Shown here in pieces: positions 23,770 through 32,125 of a stretch of 35,739 nt of DNA. Position numbers and translations under genes: made by a program. The stretch comes from Janthinobacterium sp. 344 (lineage in GTDB: Bacteria; Pseudomonadota; Gammaproteobacteria; Burkholderiales; Burkholderiaceae_D), in the NCBI RefSeq assembly GCF_900112025.1, contig NZ_FOKL01000019.1, positions 1 to 35,739 of the forward strand. Direction: 5' to 3'. Under the pieces are notes generated by a model that ran no database searches, was not told where the DNA came from, and saw only the letters and a list, made by a program, of their open reading frames with translations. The stretch's first letter is position 1, and each line of letters begins with the position of its first letter.

Positions 23770-24987
23770 ATGAAAAAAACCGTTCTGGCCATGGGCGCGC
23801 TGGCGCTTTCCCTGTCTTTCACCGGCGCGCAGGCGCAGATTTCCGATGGCGTCGTCAAGATCGGCATCCTCACCGACATGTCCGGCCCGTATTCGGCCAT
23901 GGGCGGGCGCGGCTCCGTCGTCGCCAGCCAGATGGCCGTCGAAGATTGTCTGAAGGCCGAATGCAAGGGCATGAAGATCGAGATCCTGTCGGCCGACCAC
24001 TTGAACAAGGCCGACATCGCCGCCTCCAAGGCGCGCGAATGGCTGGACCGCGACAAGGTCGACGCCATCGCCGACCTCACCAACTCGTCGGTGGCCCTGT
24101 CCGTGCAAAAGCTGATGAAGGAGAAGGGCGGCATCGCCATGTTCAGCGGCCCCGCCACGGGGCGCCTGACGAACGAGGATTGCTCGCCGAACGGCTTCCA
24201 CTGGATGTTCGACACGTATTCGCAGGCGGCCGGCACGGCGGCGGCATTGACCAAGCTGGGACAGAAATCCTGGTACTTCGTCACCGTCGATTACGCCTTC
24301 GGCCATTCGCTGGAAAAGGACGCCAGCGAGGTCGTCAAGCGCAATGGCGGCACGGTGCTGGGCGCCGTGCGCCATCCCTTGAACGCCTCGGATTTCTCCT
24401 CCTTCCTGGTGCAGGCGCAAGGGTCAAAAGCGCAGGTGATCGGCCTGGCCAACGGCGGCGCCGACACCGTCTCCGCCATCAAGCAGGCGCGCGAGTTCCG
24501 CATCGGCAGCGGCAAGGACCAGCGCCTGGCCGCCTTGCTGGTGTTCCTCTCCGACGTGCACGCGCTGGGACTGGACACGGCCCAGGGCCTCGTCTACGCG
24601 GACGGCTTTTACTGGGATTTCGATGACCGCAGCCGCGCGTTTGCCAAGCGCTTCGAGGCGCTCAACAAGGGCGCCAAACCCACCATGGTGCAGGCGGGCG
24701 TGTATTCCAGCGTCTACCACTACCTGAAATCGGTGGCGGCCGCGAAAAGCGACGACTCGAAAATCGTCGCCCAGAAAATGCGCGAGCTGCCCATCCAGGA
24801 CGCCGTCATGCACAACGCCTCGATCCGTCCCGACGGCCGCGTCATCCACGACATGTATCTGGTGCAGGTCAAAACCCCGGCCGAATCGAAGGGCGCGTGG
24901 GATTACCTGAAAGTGCTGTCCACCATCCCCGCCGACCAGGCGTTCAAACCGATGGATGCGGCGGCGTGCAACCTGGTCAAAAAATAA
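23770..24987 (+). CDS. Branched-chain amino acid type ABC substrate-binding protein (orphan)
   Basis: This 405-residue periplasmic protein has a signal peptide (MKKTVLAMGALALSLSFTGA, cleaved after QAQ or nearby) and a Leu/Ile/Val-type type I binding-protein fold: VVKIGILTDMSGPYSAMGGRGSVVASQMAVED, WFVT-like strand SWYFVTVDYAFGHSL and ADGFYWDFDDRSRAFAKRF. Close relatives bind amino acids, amides or aromatic acids. No permease or ATPase genes are adjacent, so it must borrow a transporter encoded elsewhere or act as a sensor. GGAG lies 7 bases before the ATG. Divergent from a LysR gene and followed by mmsAB, it may serve a compound that feeds valine or propionyl-CoA catabolism, but this is inference. 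Confidence 0.88.
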   Translation: MKKTVLAMGALALSLSFTGAQAQISDGVVKIGILTDMSGPYSAMGGRGSVVASQMAVEDCLKAECKGMKIEILSADHLNKADIAASKAREWLDRDKVDAIADLTNSSVALSVQKLMKEKGGIAMFSGPATGRLTNEDCSPNGFHWMFDTYSQAAGTAAALTKLGQKSWYFVTVDYAFGHSLEKDASEVVKRNGGTVLGAVRHPLNASDFSSFLVQAQGSKAQVIGLANGGADTVSAIKQAREFRIGSGKDQRLAALLVFLSDVHALGLDTAQGLVYADGFYWDFDDRSRAFAKRFEALNKGAKPTMVQAGVYSSVYHYLKSVAAAKSDDSKIVAQKMRELPIQDAVMHNASIRPDGRVIHDMYLVQVKTPAESKGAWDYLKVLSTIPADQAFKPMDAAACNLVKK

Positions 24988-25003
24988 TTTTCACCCCTAA
25001 CGG

Positions 25004-25058
25004 CGAAAGGCTGGGGTCGGACCCTCAGGGTCCGACCCCGGAATCTGCTCTTGGGGTA
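25004..25058. repeat. Palindromic intergenic repeat, copy 2
   Basis: The palindrome at 25013-25039 has 13-base arms GGGGTCGGACCCT and AGGGTCCGACCCC around a single C. It is preceded by GCGAAAGGCT and followed by TCTGCTCTTGGGGTA (25044-25058). Compared with copy 1 at 18903-18957, the two arms differ by one paired change (T-A to C-G) that keeps the stem intact, and the tail is conserved at the same distance. It lies between the binding-protein gene and mmsA, 25 bp before the mmsA start. Confidence 0.85.
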
Positions 25059-25083
25059 ACTAATCAATCACGGAGCCAAACAA

Positions 25084-26598
25084 ATGAACCAAGCCCTCAC
25101 TTCAGTCCCCGCCATCCCCCTGCACATCGCCGGCAAGCACCACGCCTCGACCAGCACGGAGTGGCGCGACGTCGTCAACCCGGCCACGCAGGAAATCGTC
25201 GCCAGGGTGCCGTTTTCCACGCCCGACGAAGTCAACCTGGCCGTCGCCACGGCCAAGGAAGCCTTCAAGACGTGGCGCAATACCCCGCTGGCGGCGCGCA
25301 TGCGCATCATGCTCAAGTACCAGCACCTGATCCGCGAAAACATGGCCGCGCTGGCCGAACTGATCACGCGCGAACATGGCAAGACCCTGCCCGACGCGGA
25401 AGGGGAAGTGATGCGCGGCCTGGAAGTGGTGGAGCACGCGTGCTCGATCGCCACCCTGCAGCTGGGCGAAATCGCGGAAAACGCGGCCAATGGCGTCGAT
25501 GTCTACAATATCTACCAGCCGCTGGGCGTGGGCGCCGGCATCACGGCCTTCAACTTCCCTGTCATGCTGCCGTGCTTCATGTTCCCCATCGCCATTGCCT
25601 GCGGCAATACGTTTGTCCTGAAACCGTCGGAGCAGGACCCGTCCTCGACCATGTACCTGGTGGAGCTGATGTACCAGGCGGGCTTGCCGGCGGGCGTGCT
25701 GAACGTCGTGCATGGCGGCGCCGACGTCGTCAACATGCTGTGCGACCATCCCGACATCAAGGCCGTCTCCTTCATCGGCTCCACCCACGTGGGCACGCAT
25801 GTGTACCGCCGCGCCAGCGAAGCGGGCAAGCGCGCGCAATCGATGATGGGCGCGAAAAACCATTGCGTCGTGCTGGCCGACGCCAACAAGGAACAGGCCA
25901 TCAATAACCTGATCGGCGCCGCCTTCGGCGCGGCCGGCCAGCGCTGCATGGCCAATTCCGTGGTGGTGCTGGTGGGCGAGGCGCGCTCCTGGCTGCCGGA
26001 AATCGTCGCCCGTTCCAAGGCGCTGAAAGTGGGGCCGGGCAGCGACCGCGAGGCGGACCTGGGCCCGATGGTCTCGAAGGCGGCCATGCAGCGCGCCGAA
26101 AAACTGATCCAGGCGGGCGTGGACGAGGGCGCCCAGCTGCTGCTCGACGGCCGCGGCCACAAGGTGGCCGGCTACGAGGGCGGCAACTTCATGGGGCCGA
26201 CGATCTTTTCGCAGGTGCAGGCGTCGAACTCGGTCTACACGCAGGAGATTTTCGGCCCGGCCATGTGCGTGGTCGAGACGGACACGCTGGACCAGGCCAT
26301 CGCCTTCATCAACGCCAACCCGAACGGCAACGGCACCTCGATCTTCACCTCGTCCGGCTGGGCGGGGCGCAAGTTCCAGAACGAGATCGACGTGGGCCAG
26401 GTGGGCATCAACGTGGCCATCCCCGTGCCCGTCGCCTATTTCAGTTTCACGGGCTCGCGCGCCTCGAAGCTGGGCGACCTGGGGCCGAACGGCAAGCAGG
26501 CGCTGTACTTCTGGACGCAGACCAAGACCGTCACGGCGCGCTGGTTCGCCCCGGACGATGGCGGCAGCGGCGTCAATACCACCATTGCGATGAAATAA
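25084..26598 (+). CDS. mmsA: CoA-acylating methylmalonate-semialdehyde dehydrogenase
   Basis: This 504-residue aldehyde dehydrogenase converts methylmalonate semialdehyde to propionyl-CoA in valine breakdown, using NAD and CoA. Typical sequence is seen in PLGVGAGITAFNFPVMLPCFMFPIAIACGNTFVLKPSEQDP, the NAD-binding FIGSTHVGTHVYRRA, and the catalytic cysteine C288 in FGAAGQRCMANSVVV. The CoA-acylating group has no conserved catalytic glutamate and here has MMGAKNH in its usual place. GGAG lies 8 bases upstream of the ATG. The next gene, mmsB, starts 10 bp after its stop, the classical order. Confidence 0.95.
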   Translation: MNQALTSVPAIPLHIAGKHHASTSTEWRDVVNPATQEIVARVPFSTPDEVNLAVATAKEAFKTWRNTPLAARMRIMLKYQHLIRENMAALAELITREHGKTLPDAEGEVMRGLEVVEHACSIATLQLGEIAENAANGVDVYNIYQPLGVGAGITAFNFPVMLPCFMFPIAIACGNTFVLKPSEQDPSSTMYLVELMYQAGLPAGVLNVVHGGADVVNMLCDHPDIKAVSFIGSTHVGTHVYRRASEAGKRAQSMMGAKNHCVVLADANKEQAINNLIGAAFGAAGQRCMANSVVVLVGEARSWLPEIVARSKALKVGPGSDREADLGPMVSKAAMQRAEKLIQAGVDEGAQLLLDGRGHKVAGYEGGNFMGPTIFSQVQASNSVYTQEIFGPAMCVVETDTLDQAIAFINANPNGNGTSIFTSSGWAGRKFQNEIDVGQVGINVAIPVPVAYFSFTGSRASKLGDLGPNGKQALYFWTQTKTVTARWFAPDDGGSGVNTTIAMK

Positions 26599-26608
26599 GG
26601 GGGCGGCC

Positions 26609-27514
26609 ATGGGCACCAACATCGTCTTTATCGGCCTGGGCAACATGGGCTTGCCCATGGCGCAAAACCTGGTGCGGGCCGGCCACGCCGTCACCGGCTT
26701 TGACCTGGTGGCGGACAGCGTGCGGCAGTTCGCCGACGGCGGCGGCCTGGTCGCCGATGACCGGGCGGCGGCGATCGGCCAGGCCGACATCGTCATCACC
26801 ATGCTGCCGGCCAGCCGCCACGTGCTGGGCGCGTATCTGGGCGGCGCGGCAGGCGACGCGGGCATCCTGGCGCAGGCGCGGCCCGGCACCCTGCTGATCG
26901 ACTGCTCGACGATTTCCGCCGAGGCGGCGCGCCAGGTGGGCCGCGCGGCGCAGGAGCGGGGCATGCCCATGCTGGATGCGCCCGTCTCCGGCGGCACGGC
27001 CGGCGCCACCAATGCCACCCTGACCTTCATGGTGGGCGGCGAAGAGGGGGCGGTGGCGGCGGCGCGCCCCTACCTGGAAGCCATGGGCAAGGCCATCTTC
27101 CACGCGGGGGCGCTGGGCAGCGGCCAGACGGTCAAGATTTGCAACAACATGCTGCTGGGGATACTCATGATCGGCACCAGCGAAGCGATCCGCCTGGGCG
27201 TGGCCAACGGCCTCGATCCGAAAGTGGTGTCGGAGGTGATGGCGAAAAGCTCGGGCCGCAACTGGACCCTGGAGGTGTACAACCCGTGTCCGGGCGTGGC
27301 GGACAACGTCCCCGCGTCGCGCGGCTATGCGGGCGGCTTCGGCACCGACCTGATGCTGAAAGACCTGGGCCTGGCCGTGGAAAGCGCGCTGGCCAGCGGC
27401 GCCAGCATCCCTCTGGGCGCCTTGTCGCGCAATTTATACAGCTTGCACAGCAAGGCGGGCGCGGGCGCGCTGGATTTTTCCAGCATCTACCAGCTGCTGG
27501 GCGAGAAAGCTTAA
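26609..27514 (+). CDS. mmsB: 3-hydroxyisobutyrate dehydrogenase
   Basis: This 301-residue enzyme oxidises 3-hydroxyisobutyrate to methylmalonate semialdehyde, the substrate of MmsA. The NAD-binding FIGLGNMGLPMAQNLVRAGH at the start, DAPVSGGTAGATNATLTFMVGG with the substrate-binding SGG, the catalytic lysine region VKICNNMLLGILM (K in GQTVKICNN), and KDLGLAVESA are all family hallmarks. A purine-rich AAGGGGG sits just upstream of the ATG. It forms an operon with mmsA. Its stop codon overlaps by 4 bp the stop of the convergent DUF1090 gene, so no terminator fits between them. Confidence 0.95.
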   Translation: MGTNIVFIGLGNMGLPMAQNLVRAGHAVTGFDLVADSVRQFADGGGLVADDRAAAIGQADIVITMLPASRHVLGAYLGGAAGDAGILAQARPGTLLIDCSTISAEAARQVGRAAQERGMPMLDAPVSGGTAGATNATLTFMVGGEEGAVAAARPYLEAMGKAIFHAGALGSGQTVKICNNMLLGILMIGTSEAIRLGVANGLDPKVVSEVMAKSSGRNWTLEVYNPCPGVADNVPASRGYAGGFGTDLMLKDLGLAVESALASGASIPLGALSRNLYSLHSKAGAGALDFSSIYQLLGEKA

Positions 27515-27900
27515 GGCCGCTGGGCTTGCAGGGCGGCCAGTTCCGCCCTGGCTTTTTCCAGCTTGCCTTCCAGCTTGGCGATCTTCTTCGGTTCCTTGTT
27601 CGCTTCCTGGGCCAGGCGCAATGAACGTTCCGTCTGGTTGACCTTGGCCTGTGCCTTTAAAATCTTCTTGTTGTGGCGCTCGACCAGGCTGCTGTCGCGG
27701 CAGTGGGCGTTGACTTCGTCGAGCGCGCGCGTGAGGCCCGCGACCTTGTCGGACAAGCCCTGTTCCTGGGCCTGGCGCAATTCGCTGCGGATGCTTTCGC
27801 GCTTGGCGGCGCAGCCCGTCAGCTGGGTGTCTGCGGCGCTGGCGCCCACGGAGGCGGCGGCGAGCAGCAAGGTCAAGGCGGTGGTGGCGAGGCGGTTCAT
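27511..27900 (-). CDS. DUF1090 (YqjC-like) periplasmic protein
   Basis: This 129-residue secreted protein has a signal peptide (MNRLATTALTLLLAAASVGA, cleaved near SA-AD). The mature part has DTQLTGCAAKRESIRSELRQAQ, the conserved DUF1090 start with its cysteine, and a second cysteine in VNAHCRDSSL, then a highly charged helix (KKILKAQAKVNQTERSLRLAQEANKEPKKIAKLEGKLEKA) likely to be a coiled coil. Relatives such as E. coli YqjC are uncharacterised envelope proteins. A GGAA lies 5-6 bases upstream of the ATG. It is convergent with mmsB and divergent from the Sel1 pair. Confidence 0.85.
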   Translation of the reverse strand: MNRLATTALTLLLAAASVGASAADTQLTGCAAKRESIRSELRQAQEQGLSDKVAGLTRALDEVNAHCRDSSLVERHNKKILKAQAKVNQTERSLRLAQEANKEPKKIAKLEGKLEKARAELAALQAQRP

Positions 27901-28041
27901 GGTATTCCTGGAGTTGGGGGTTGAGTTGATGCAATGTAAGCCCGCCGGCCAGCCCTGTCAAACCCGCTCCGCCGTGCGGTGCGCGCCTCACCTGGCAGGC
28001 ATCGGCTACCATGCGTGTTTTCCTCTTCCCGCCCCCGTCGC

Positions 28042-28884
28042 ATGTCCAAGAAACTCCGCTTGCTGATCCCTTTTCTCCTGCCGCTGCCCGTCCTGGCCCA
28101 GACTTCCCCCACCTTGCTCGACTTGCAGCTGATCGCCATCAAGGCACGGGCGGATGGGAGCAGCCAGAGTCCCGAGAGCATCGCCGAATTTGCCGCGACA
28201 CGGCGCGTGGCCGATACGGGCGACGTCGAGGCGCAGCTGGAACTGGCGCGCATGCTGCAGCTGGGCGTCGGCGCGCCGCAGGACACGGCGCAGTCGATGG
28301 CCTGGATACGCAAGTCGGCCGAAGGCGGCTACGCGCCGGCGCAATCGGCCATGGGCCTGGCCTACACGGTGGGCGGCAAGGTGCCGATCGACCGCGTGCA
28401 GGGTGAATACTGGCTGCGCAAGGGCTTGGCGCAGGGCGACGCGCTGGCGCAAACCATCCTGGCGCTGGAATTCATCGATGGCGCCAGCCCTCCCGAAGAA
28501 CAGGCGCTGGCCATCCAATGGCTGAAGAAGGCCGCGCTCGAAGAGCACTTTATTCCTGCCTATAACGCGCTCGGCGAGCACCTGATGCGCGCCGCCACCG
28601 ATGAGCAGGAGCGCGGCGAGGCCTTCCACTGGTATGACAGGTCGGCACGTGAAAAGCAGCCGGCCGGCATGCGCAACCTGGCCCGCGCACATGAACTGGG
28701 ACTGGGCGTGGCACAGTCGGACAAGCAGGCTCTCGTCTGGTACGAGCGGGCGGCGTGGAGCGGCGACGTGCCCGCCATGCGGCGCATGCTCGACGTGTAT
28801 GCCAAGGGCGAACTGGGACAGGCGGCGAATGCCGACGATGCCGCCGAATGGCGCGGCAAACTGCTGGAAAGTGAGAAGAAATGA
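28042..28884 (+). CDS. Secreted Sel1-repeat protein, first of a tandem pair
   Basis: This 280-residue protein has a signal peptide (MSKKLRLLIPFLLPLPVLAQ) and then several Sel1-like repeats of about 36 residues: AQLELARMLQLGVGAPQDTAQSMAWIRKSAEGGYAPAQ, AMGLAYTVGGKVPIDRVQGEYWLRKGLAQGDALAQ, and later NLARAHELGLGVAQSDKQALVWYERAAWSGDVPA. Sel1 repeats form curved helical solenoids that bind proteins, often at the envelope. I chose the ATG at 28042 because the signal peptide begins there, though no ribosome-binding site is obvious. The next gene overlaps by ATGA and encodes a paralogue, so this is an old tandem duplication. Confidence 0.85.
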   Translation: MSKKLRLLIPFLLPLPVLAQTSPTLLDLQLIAIKARADGSSQSPESIAEFAATRRVADTGDVEAQLELARMLQLGVGAPQDTAQSMAWIRKSAEGGYAPAQSAMGLAYTVGGKVPIDRVQGEYWLRKGLAQGDALAQTILALEFIDGASPPEEQALAIQWLKKAALEEHFIPAYNALGEHLMRAATDEQERGEAFHWYDRSAREKQPAGMRNLARAHELGLGVAQSDKQALVWYERAAWSGDVPAMRRMLDVYAKGELGQAANADDAAEWRGKLLESEKK

Positions 28885-29882
28885 AGACCATCGTATTGTT
28901 ATTGACCCTGGCGCTGGCGCAGCCCGTGCTGGCGCAGCCCGCGTCCTCCAAGGAACCGCGCCAGCATCCGGCGCTGGCCGACTTCGACACCAAGGGCCTC
29001 GACGACATGCGCGCGAAGGTGCAGGCCGTCGTCAACCGCCCGGCCGACCTGTCGCCGGAGAAGGTCGCCGCCTTCGACAAGGCGCGGCTGGCGGCGCAAG
29101 GGGGCGATGCGGCCGCCCAGCTGGAGCTGGCGCAGATGCTGCACGAGGGCGAGGGCACGCCGCGCGACCTTGACGCCGGCCTGGCGTGGATGCGGAAATC
29201 GGCCGAAGGCGGTTATGCTCCGGCGCAGGCTTTCCTCGGTGTCGCCTATACGCTGGGACAGGGCATGCCGGTCGACCGCAAGCTGGGCGAATACTGGTCG
29301 CGCAAGGGCGCCGCGCAAGGCGTGGAGCTGGCCAACTTCACGGTGGCACAGCACTTTGAAAATATCCACAGCAGCCCCGAAGAACAGGCGCACGCGCTGC
29401 ACTGGCTGAAATTCTATGCCGAAAAAGGCTTTATCCCCGCCTACAATGAGATCGGCTACCGCCTGATGATGACGGCGAAGGACGAGGCGCAGCGCCGGGA
29501 AGCGTTCAGCTGGTACATGCAGGCGGCCAAGGCGCTCGATCCGTCCGGCTTGAACAATGTGGCCTATGCGTATGAGGTGGGGCGGGGCGCGCCGCAAAGC
29601 GACGAGGCGGCGCTGGGCTGGTACGAGCTGGCGGCCATCGCGAAAAGCCCGCCGGGCCAGACGGGCTTCGCGCGCCTGCTGGAGCAGGGCCGGGGCGGTC
29701 CCACCCGGCAAGGACCGGCACCCAAGCCCCTCGAGCTGTATCTGCTGGCGGCGAAACAGGGCGACACGGAAGCCATCGAACGGCTGGTCAAGGTGTTCGA
29801 GAACGGCGAACTGGGGCAGCAGGCCAGCCCGATCCGTGCAGCGCAGTGGCGCGAAAAGCTGCACATGGAGCAAGTCCCCTGA
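28881..29882 (+). CDS. Secreted Sel1-repeat protein, second of a tandem pair
   Basis: This 333-residue paralogue of the preceding protein has a signal peptide (MKTIVLLLTLALAQPVLAQP) and matching Sel1 repeats: AQLELAQMLHEGEGTPRDLDAGLAWMRKSAEGGYAPAQ, then FLGVAYTLGQGMPVDRKLGEYWSRKGAAQG and YAYEVGRGAPQSDEAALGWYELAAI. Both proteins end with related GELGQ-x-A and W-R-x-K-L segments. It differs by a longer spacer after the signal peptide and by an extra segment (LLEQGRGGPTRQGPAPKPLELYLLAAKQ) near residue 260. The ATG overlaps the upstream stop by 4 bp. It is probably periplasmic or surface-associated; the partner is unknown. Confidence 0.85.
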   Translation: MKTIVLLLTLALAQPVLAQPASSKEPRQHPALADFDTKGLDDMRAKVQAVVNRPADLSPEKVAAFDKARLAAQGGDAAAQLELAQMLHEGEGTPRDLDAGLAWMRKSAEGGYAPAQAFLGVAYTLGQGMPVDRKLGEYWSRKGAAQGVELANFTVAQHFENIHSSPEEQAHALHWLKFYAEKGFIPAYNEIGYRLMMTAKDEAQRREAFSWYMQAAKALDPSGLNNVAYAYEVGRGAPQSDEAALGWYELAAIAKSPPGQTGFARLLEQGRGGPTRQGPAPKPLELYLLAAKQGDTEAIERLVKVFENGELGQQASPIRAAQWREKLHMEQVP

Positions 29883-29919
29883 TACACCGAGACGGCGCGA
29901 AAGCGGCATGCTATCATCT

Positions 29920-29935
29920 TTGTTATCGATAACAA
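29920..29935. promoter_or_regulatory. LacI-family operator upstream of the AGE epimerase gene
   Basis: TTGTTATCGATAACAA is a perfect 16-bp palindrome with a central CG, the standard shape of LacI/GalR-family operators. It lies 13 bases before the AGE-family start codon and just downstream of a -10-like TATCAT (29912-29917), so bound repressor would block initiation. The LacI-family gene at 32114-33193 is the obvious candidate regulator. No second copy was noticed in the window. Confidence 0.8.
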
Positions 29936-29948
29936 TATTGAGACATCC

Positions 29949-31163
29949 ATGAATCCCGATTTCCGTTCCAAGGACATGCTCGAAGCGCACATCCTGCACA
30001 CCATGCGCTTTTACCACCCGCGCGCCGTCGACCCCAGCGGCGGCTTTTATCACTTTTTCCTCGACGATGGCACGGTGTACGACGCTGCCACGCGCCACCT
30101 GGTCAGCAGCACGCGCTTCATCTTCAATTACGCCATGGCGTACCGCCATTTCGGCGGCGACGACTACCAGGCGGCCCTGCGCCACGGCGTGGCCTTTTTG
30201 CGCGACGCGCACCGCGACCCGGCCACGGGCGGCTACGCCTGGCAACTGTCGTGGAAAGATGGCGCCAGGACGGTGGAGGACGGCGCCAACCACTGTTACG
30301 GCCTGGCCTTCGTGCTGCTGGCCTATGCGCACGCGCTGCAAGCGGGCGTGACGGAAGCGCACGCCTACCTGGACGAAACGTTCGAATTGATGGAGCAGCG
30401 CTTCTGGCTGCCGGAACACGGCCTGTACGCGGACGTGGCCAGCGCCGACTGGGCCACCCTGGACGGCTACCGGGGACAGAACGCCAACATGCATGCCTGC
30501 GAAGCGATGCTGGCCGCGTTCGAGGCGACGGGCGAGGCGCGCTACCTGCACCGCGCCGAAACGCTGGCGCACAACATCACCGTGCGCCAGGCGGGCCTGG
30601 CGAATGGCATGATCTGGGAGCACTACAAGAGCGACTGGACGATCGACTGGGACTACAACCTGCACGACAAGAGCAATATCTTCCGTCCGTGGGGCTACCA
30701 GCCCGGCCACTTCACGGAGTGGGCCAAGCTGCTGCTGATCATGGAGCGGCACGCCAAGTTCATGGCGGGACCGTCCGACTGGCTGCTGCCGCGCGCGCGC
30801 GCGCTGTACGACACGGCGCTGGCCAAGGCCTGGGATGGCGCGCATGGCGGCATCCATTACGGTTTCGGCCCGCACGATGAAATCTGCGACGGCGACAAAT
30901 ACTTCTGGGTGCAGGCGGAAAGCTTCGCGGCCGCCGCCGTGCTGGCCGCGCGCACGGGCGACGACGCCTACTGGCAAAGCTACGACAAGATCTGGGACTA
31001 CAGCTGGAAGCACTTCGTCGACCATGAGCATGGCGCCTGGTACCGCATCCTCACGCCCGAGAACCAGAAAATCAGCAACGAGAAAAGCCCGGCCGGCAAG
31101 GTCGATTACCACACCATGGGCGCCTGCTATGAAGTGCTGAACGTGCTCAAAGGTGCCGCATGA
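29949..31163 (+). CDS. AGE-family sugar epimerase/isomerase (probable mannose isomerase)
   Basis: This 404-residue enzyme belongs to the N-acylglucosamine 2-epimerase family, which has an (alpha/alpha)6 barrel. Family stretches include STRFIFNYAMAYRHFGG, DGANHCYGLAFVLLAYAHA, GQNANMHACEAMLAAFEATGEARYLHRAE, WGYQPGHFTEWAKLLLIMERH and the C-terminal KVDYHTMGACYEVLNVL. Within the family, the NANMH-x-x-E-A pattern and a following fructokinase favour D-mannose isomerase (mannose to fructose) or a YihS-like aldose-ketose isomerase over a GlcNAc epimerase. The PfkB-kinase ATG overlaps its stop by 4 bp. A LacI-type operator precedes it. The substrate is inferred, not shown. Confidence 0.87.
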   Translation: MNPDFRSKDMLEAHILHTMRFYHPRAVDPSGGFYHFFLDDGTVYDAATRHLVSSTRFIFNYAMAYRHFGGDDYQAALRHGVAFLRDAHRDPATGGYAWQLSWKDGARTVEDGANHCYGLAFVLLAYAHALQAGVTEAHAYLDETFELMEQRFWLPEHGLYADVASADWATLDGYRGQNANMHACEAMLAAFEATGEARYLHRAETLAHNITVRQAGLANGMIWEHYKSDWTIDWDYNLHDKSNIFRPWGYQPGHFTEWAKLLLIMERHAKFMAGPSDWLLPRARALYDTALAKAWDGAHGGIHYGFGPHDEICDGDKYFWVQAESFAAAAVLAARTGDDAYWQSYDKIWDYSWKHFVDHEHGAWYRILTPENQKISNEKSPAGKVDYHTMGACYEVLNVLKGAA

Positions 31164-32092
31164 GCGCCGCTCTTCCCCGCGAATTTCCACAATTCGTGTC
31201 GGCCGGCGAGGCGCTGACGGACATGCTGCGCACGGGCGGCGACCAGTGGAGCAGCCAGGTGGGCGGCTCGACCTGGAACGTGGCGCGCGTGATGGCGCGC
31301 CTGGGCGTGCCCAGCGCCTTTGCGGGCGCCGTCAGCCTCGACGTGTTCGGCGACGCGCTGGCGCAGGCGACGGACGCGGCGGGCCTGGACATGCGCTTTT
31401 TGCAGCGCCATGCCAAGTCGCCCCTGCTGGCCATCGTGCATGAACTGCATCCGCCCACGTATTACTTCATCGGCGACGACAGCGCCGACCTGCATTTCGA
31501 CGCGGCGCAGCTGCCGGCCGGCTGGATGCAGGGCGCGCAGTGGGTGCATTTCGGCGGCATCAGCCTGGCGCGCGAACCGCTGGCGGGCAAGCTGGTGGCG
31601 CTGGCGCAGCAGCTCAAGGCGGCCGGCGTGAAGATCAGCTATGACCCGAACTTCCGCGTCATGATGGATGAGCGCTACGACGCCACCCTGCGCCGCATGA
31701 CGCAGCTGGCCGACGTGGTGAAAGTGTCGGACGAAGACCTGGCGGGCCTGTTCCGCCACGCCGACATCGATGCCGCGTTTGCCACGCTGCGCGGCTGGAA
31801 TCCGCAGGCCACGTATTTGTATACGCGTGGAGCGCAGGGCGCGGCCCTGTACCGGGGCGAGCAAGTCTGGCAGGCGGCGCCGCCCGTCATCGAGGTGGTC
31901 GACTCGGTGGGCGCGGGCGACGCCAGCATCGGTGGCCTGCTGTACAGCCTGATGTACCGGCCCGACGCGGACGATGGCGAGCACTTGCGCTTTGCCGTCG
32001 CGGCGGGCGCGGGCGCCTGCCTGGCGGCGGGCGGCTCGCCGCCGTCCGTGGCGCTGGTGGAGTCGCTGGCGGCGCGCACCGTGGTGCGCTAG
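31160..32092 (+). CDS. PfkB-family carbohydrate kinase, probable fructokinase
   Basis: This 310-residue ribokinase-fold kinase has an N-terminal sugar-binding segment (FVSAGEALTDMLRTGGDQWSSQVGGSTWNVARVMARLG), matching the PfkB first signature, and the C-terminal VVDSVGAGDASIGGLLYSLM with catalytic Asp in GAGD. SYDPNFRVMM and the V-K-V-S-D-E-D-L segment are typical of fructokinases. It would phosphorylate the ketose released by the upstream isomerase, giving fructose 6-phosphate. The ATG overlaps the upstream stop. It converges with the LacI-type gene and ends just before a GC-rich stem-loop. Ribokinase or 2-keto-3-deoxygluconate kinase is possible but fits the partner less well. Confidence 0.85.
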   Translation: MSAALPREFPQFVSAGEALTDMLRTGGDQWSSQVGGSTWNVARVMARLGVPSAFAGAVSLDVFGDALAQATDAAGLDMRFLQRHAKSPLLAIVHELHPPTYYFIGDDSADLHFDAAQLPAGWMQGAQWVHFGGISLAREPLAGKLVALAQQLKAAGVKISYDPNFRVMMDERYDATLRRMTQLADVVKVSDEDLAGLFRHADIDAAFATLRGWNPQATYLYTRGAQGAALYRGEQVWQAAPPVIEVVDSVGAGDASIGGLLYSLMYRPDADDGEHLRFAVAAGAGACLAAGGSPPSVALVESLAARTVVR

Positions 32093-32106
32093 GCACCCGG
32101 TGGTAA

Positions 32107-32125
32107 CGCCGGGTCAGGCCCGGCG
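32107..32125. other. Stem-loop between convergent kinase and LacI genes
   Basis: CGCCGGG (32107-32113) and CCCGGCG (32119-32125) form a 7-bp GC stem around a TCAGG loop that contains the stop codon of the LacI-type gene. An overlapping alternative, ACCCGG with CCGGGT, lies just upstream. There is no T-run on either strand, so if it ends transcription it does so with help or only weakly. Confidence 0.4.
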
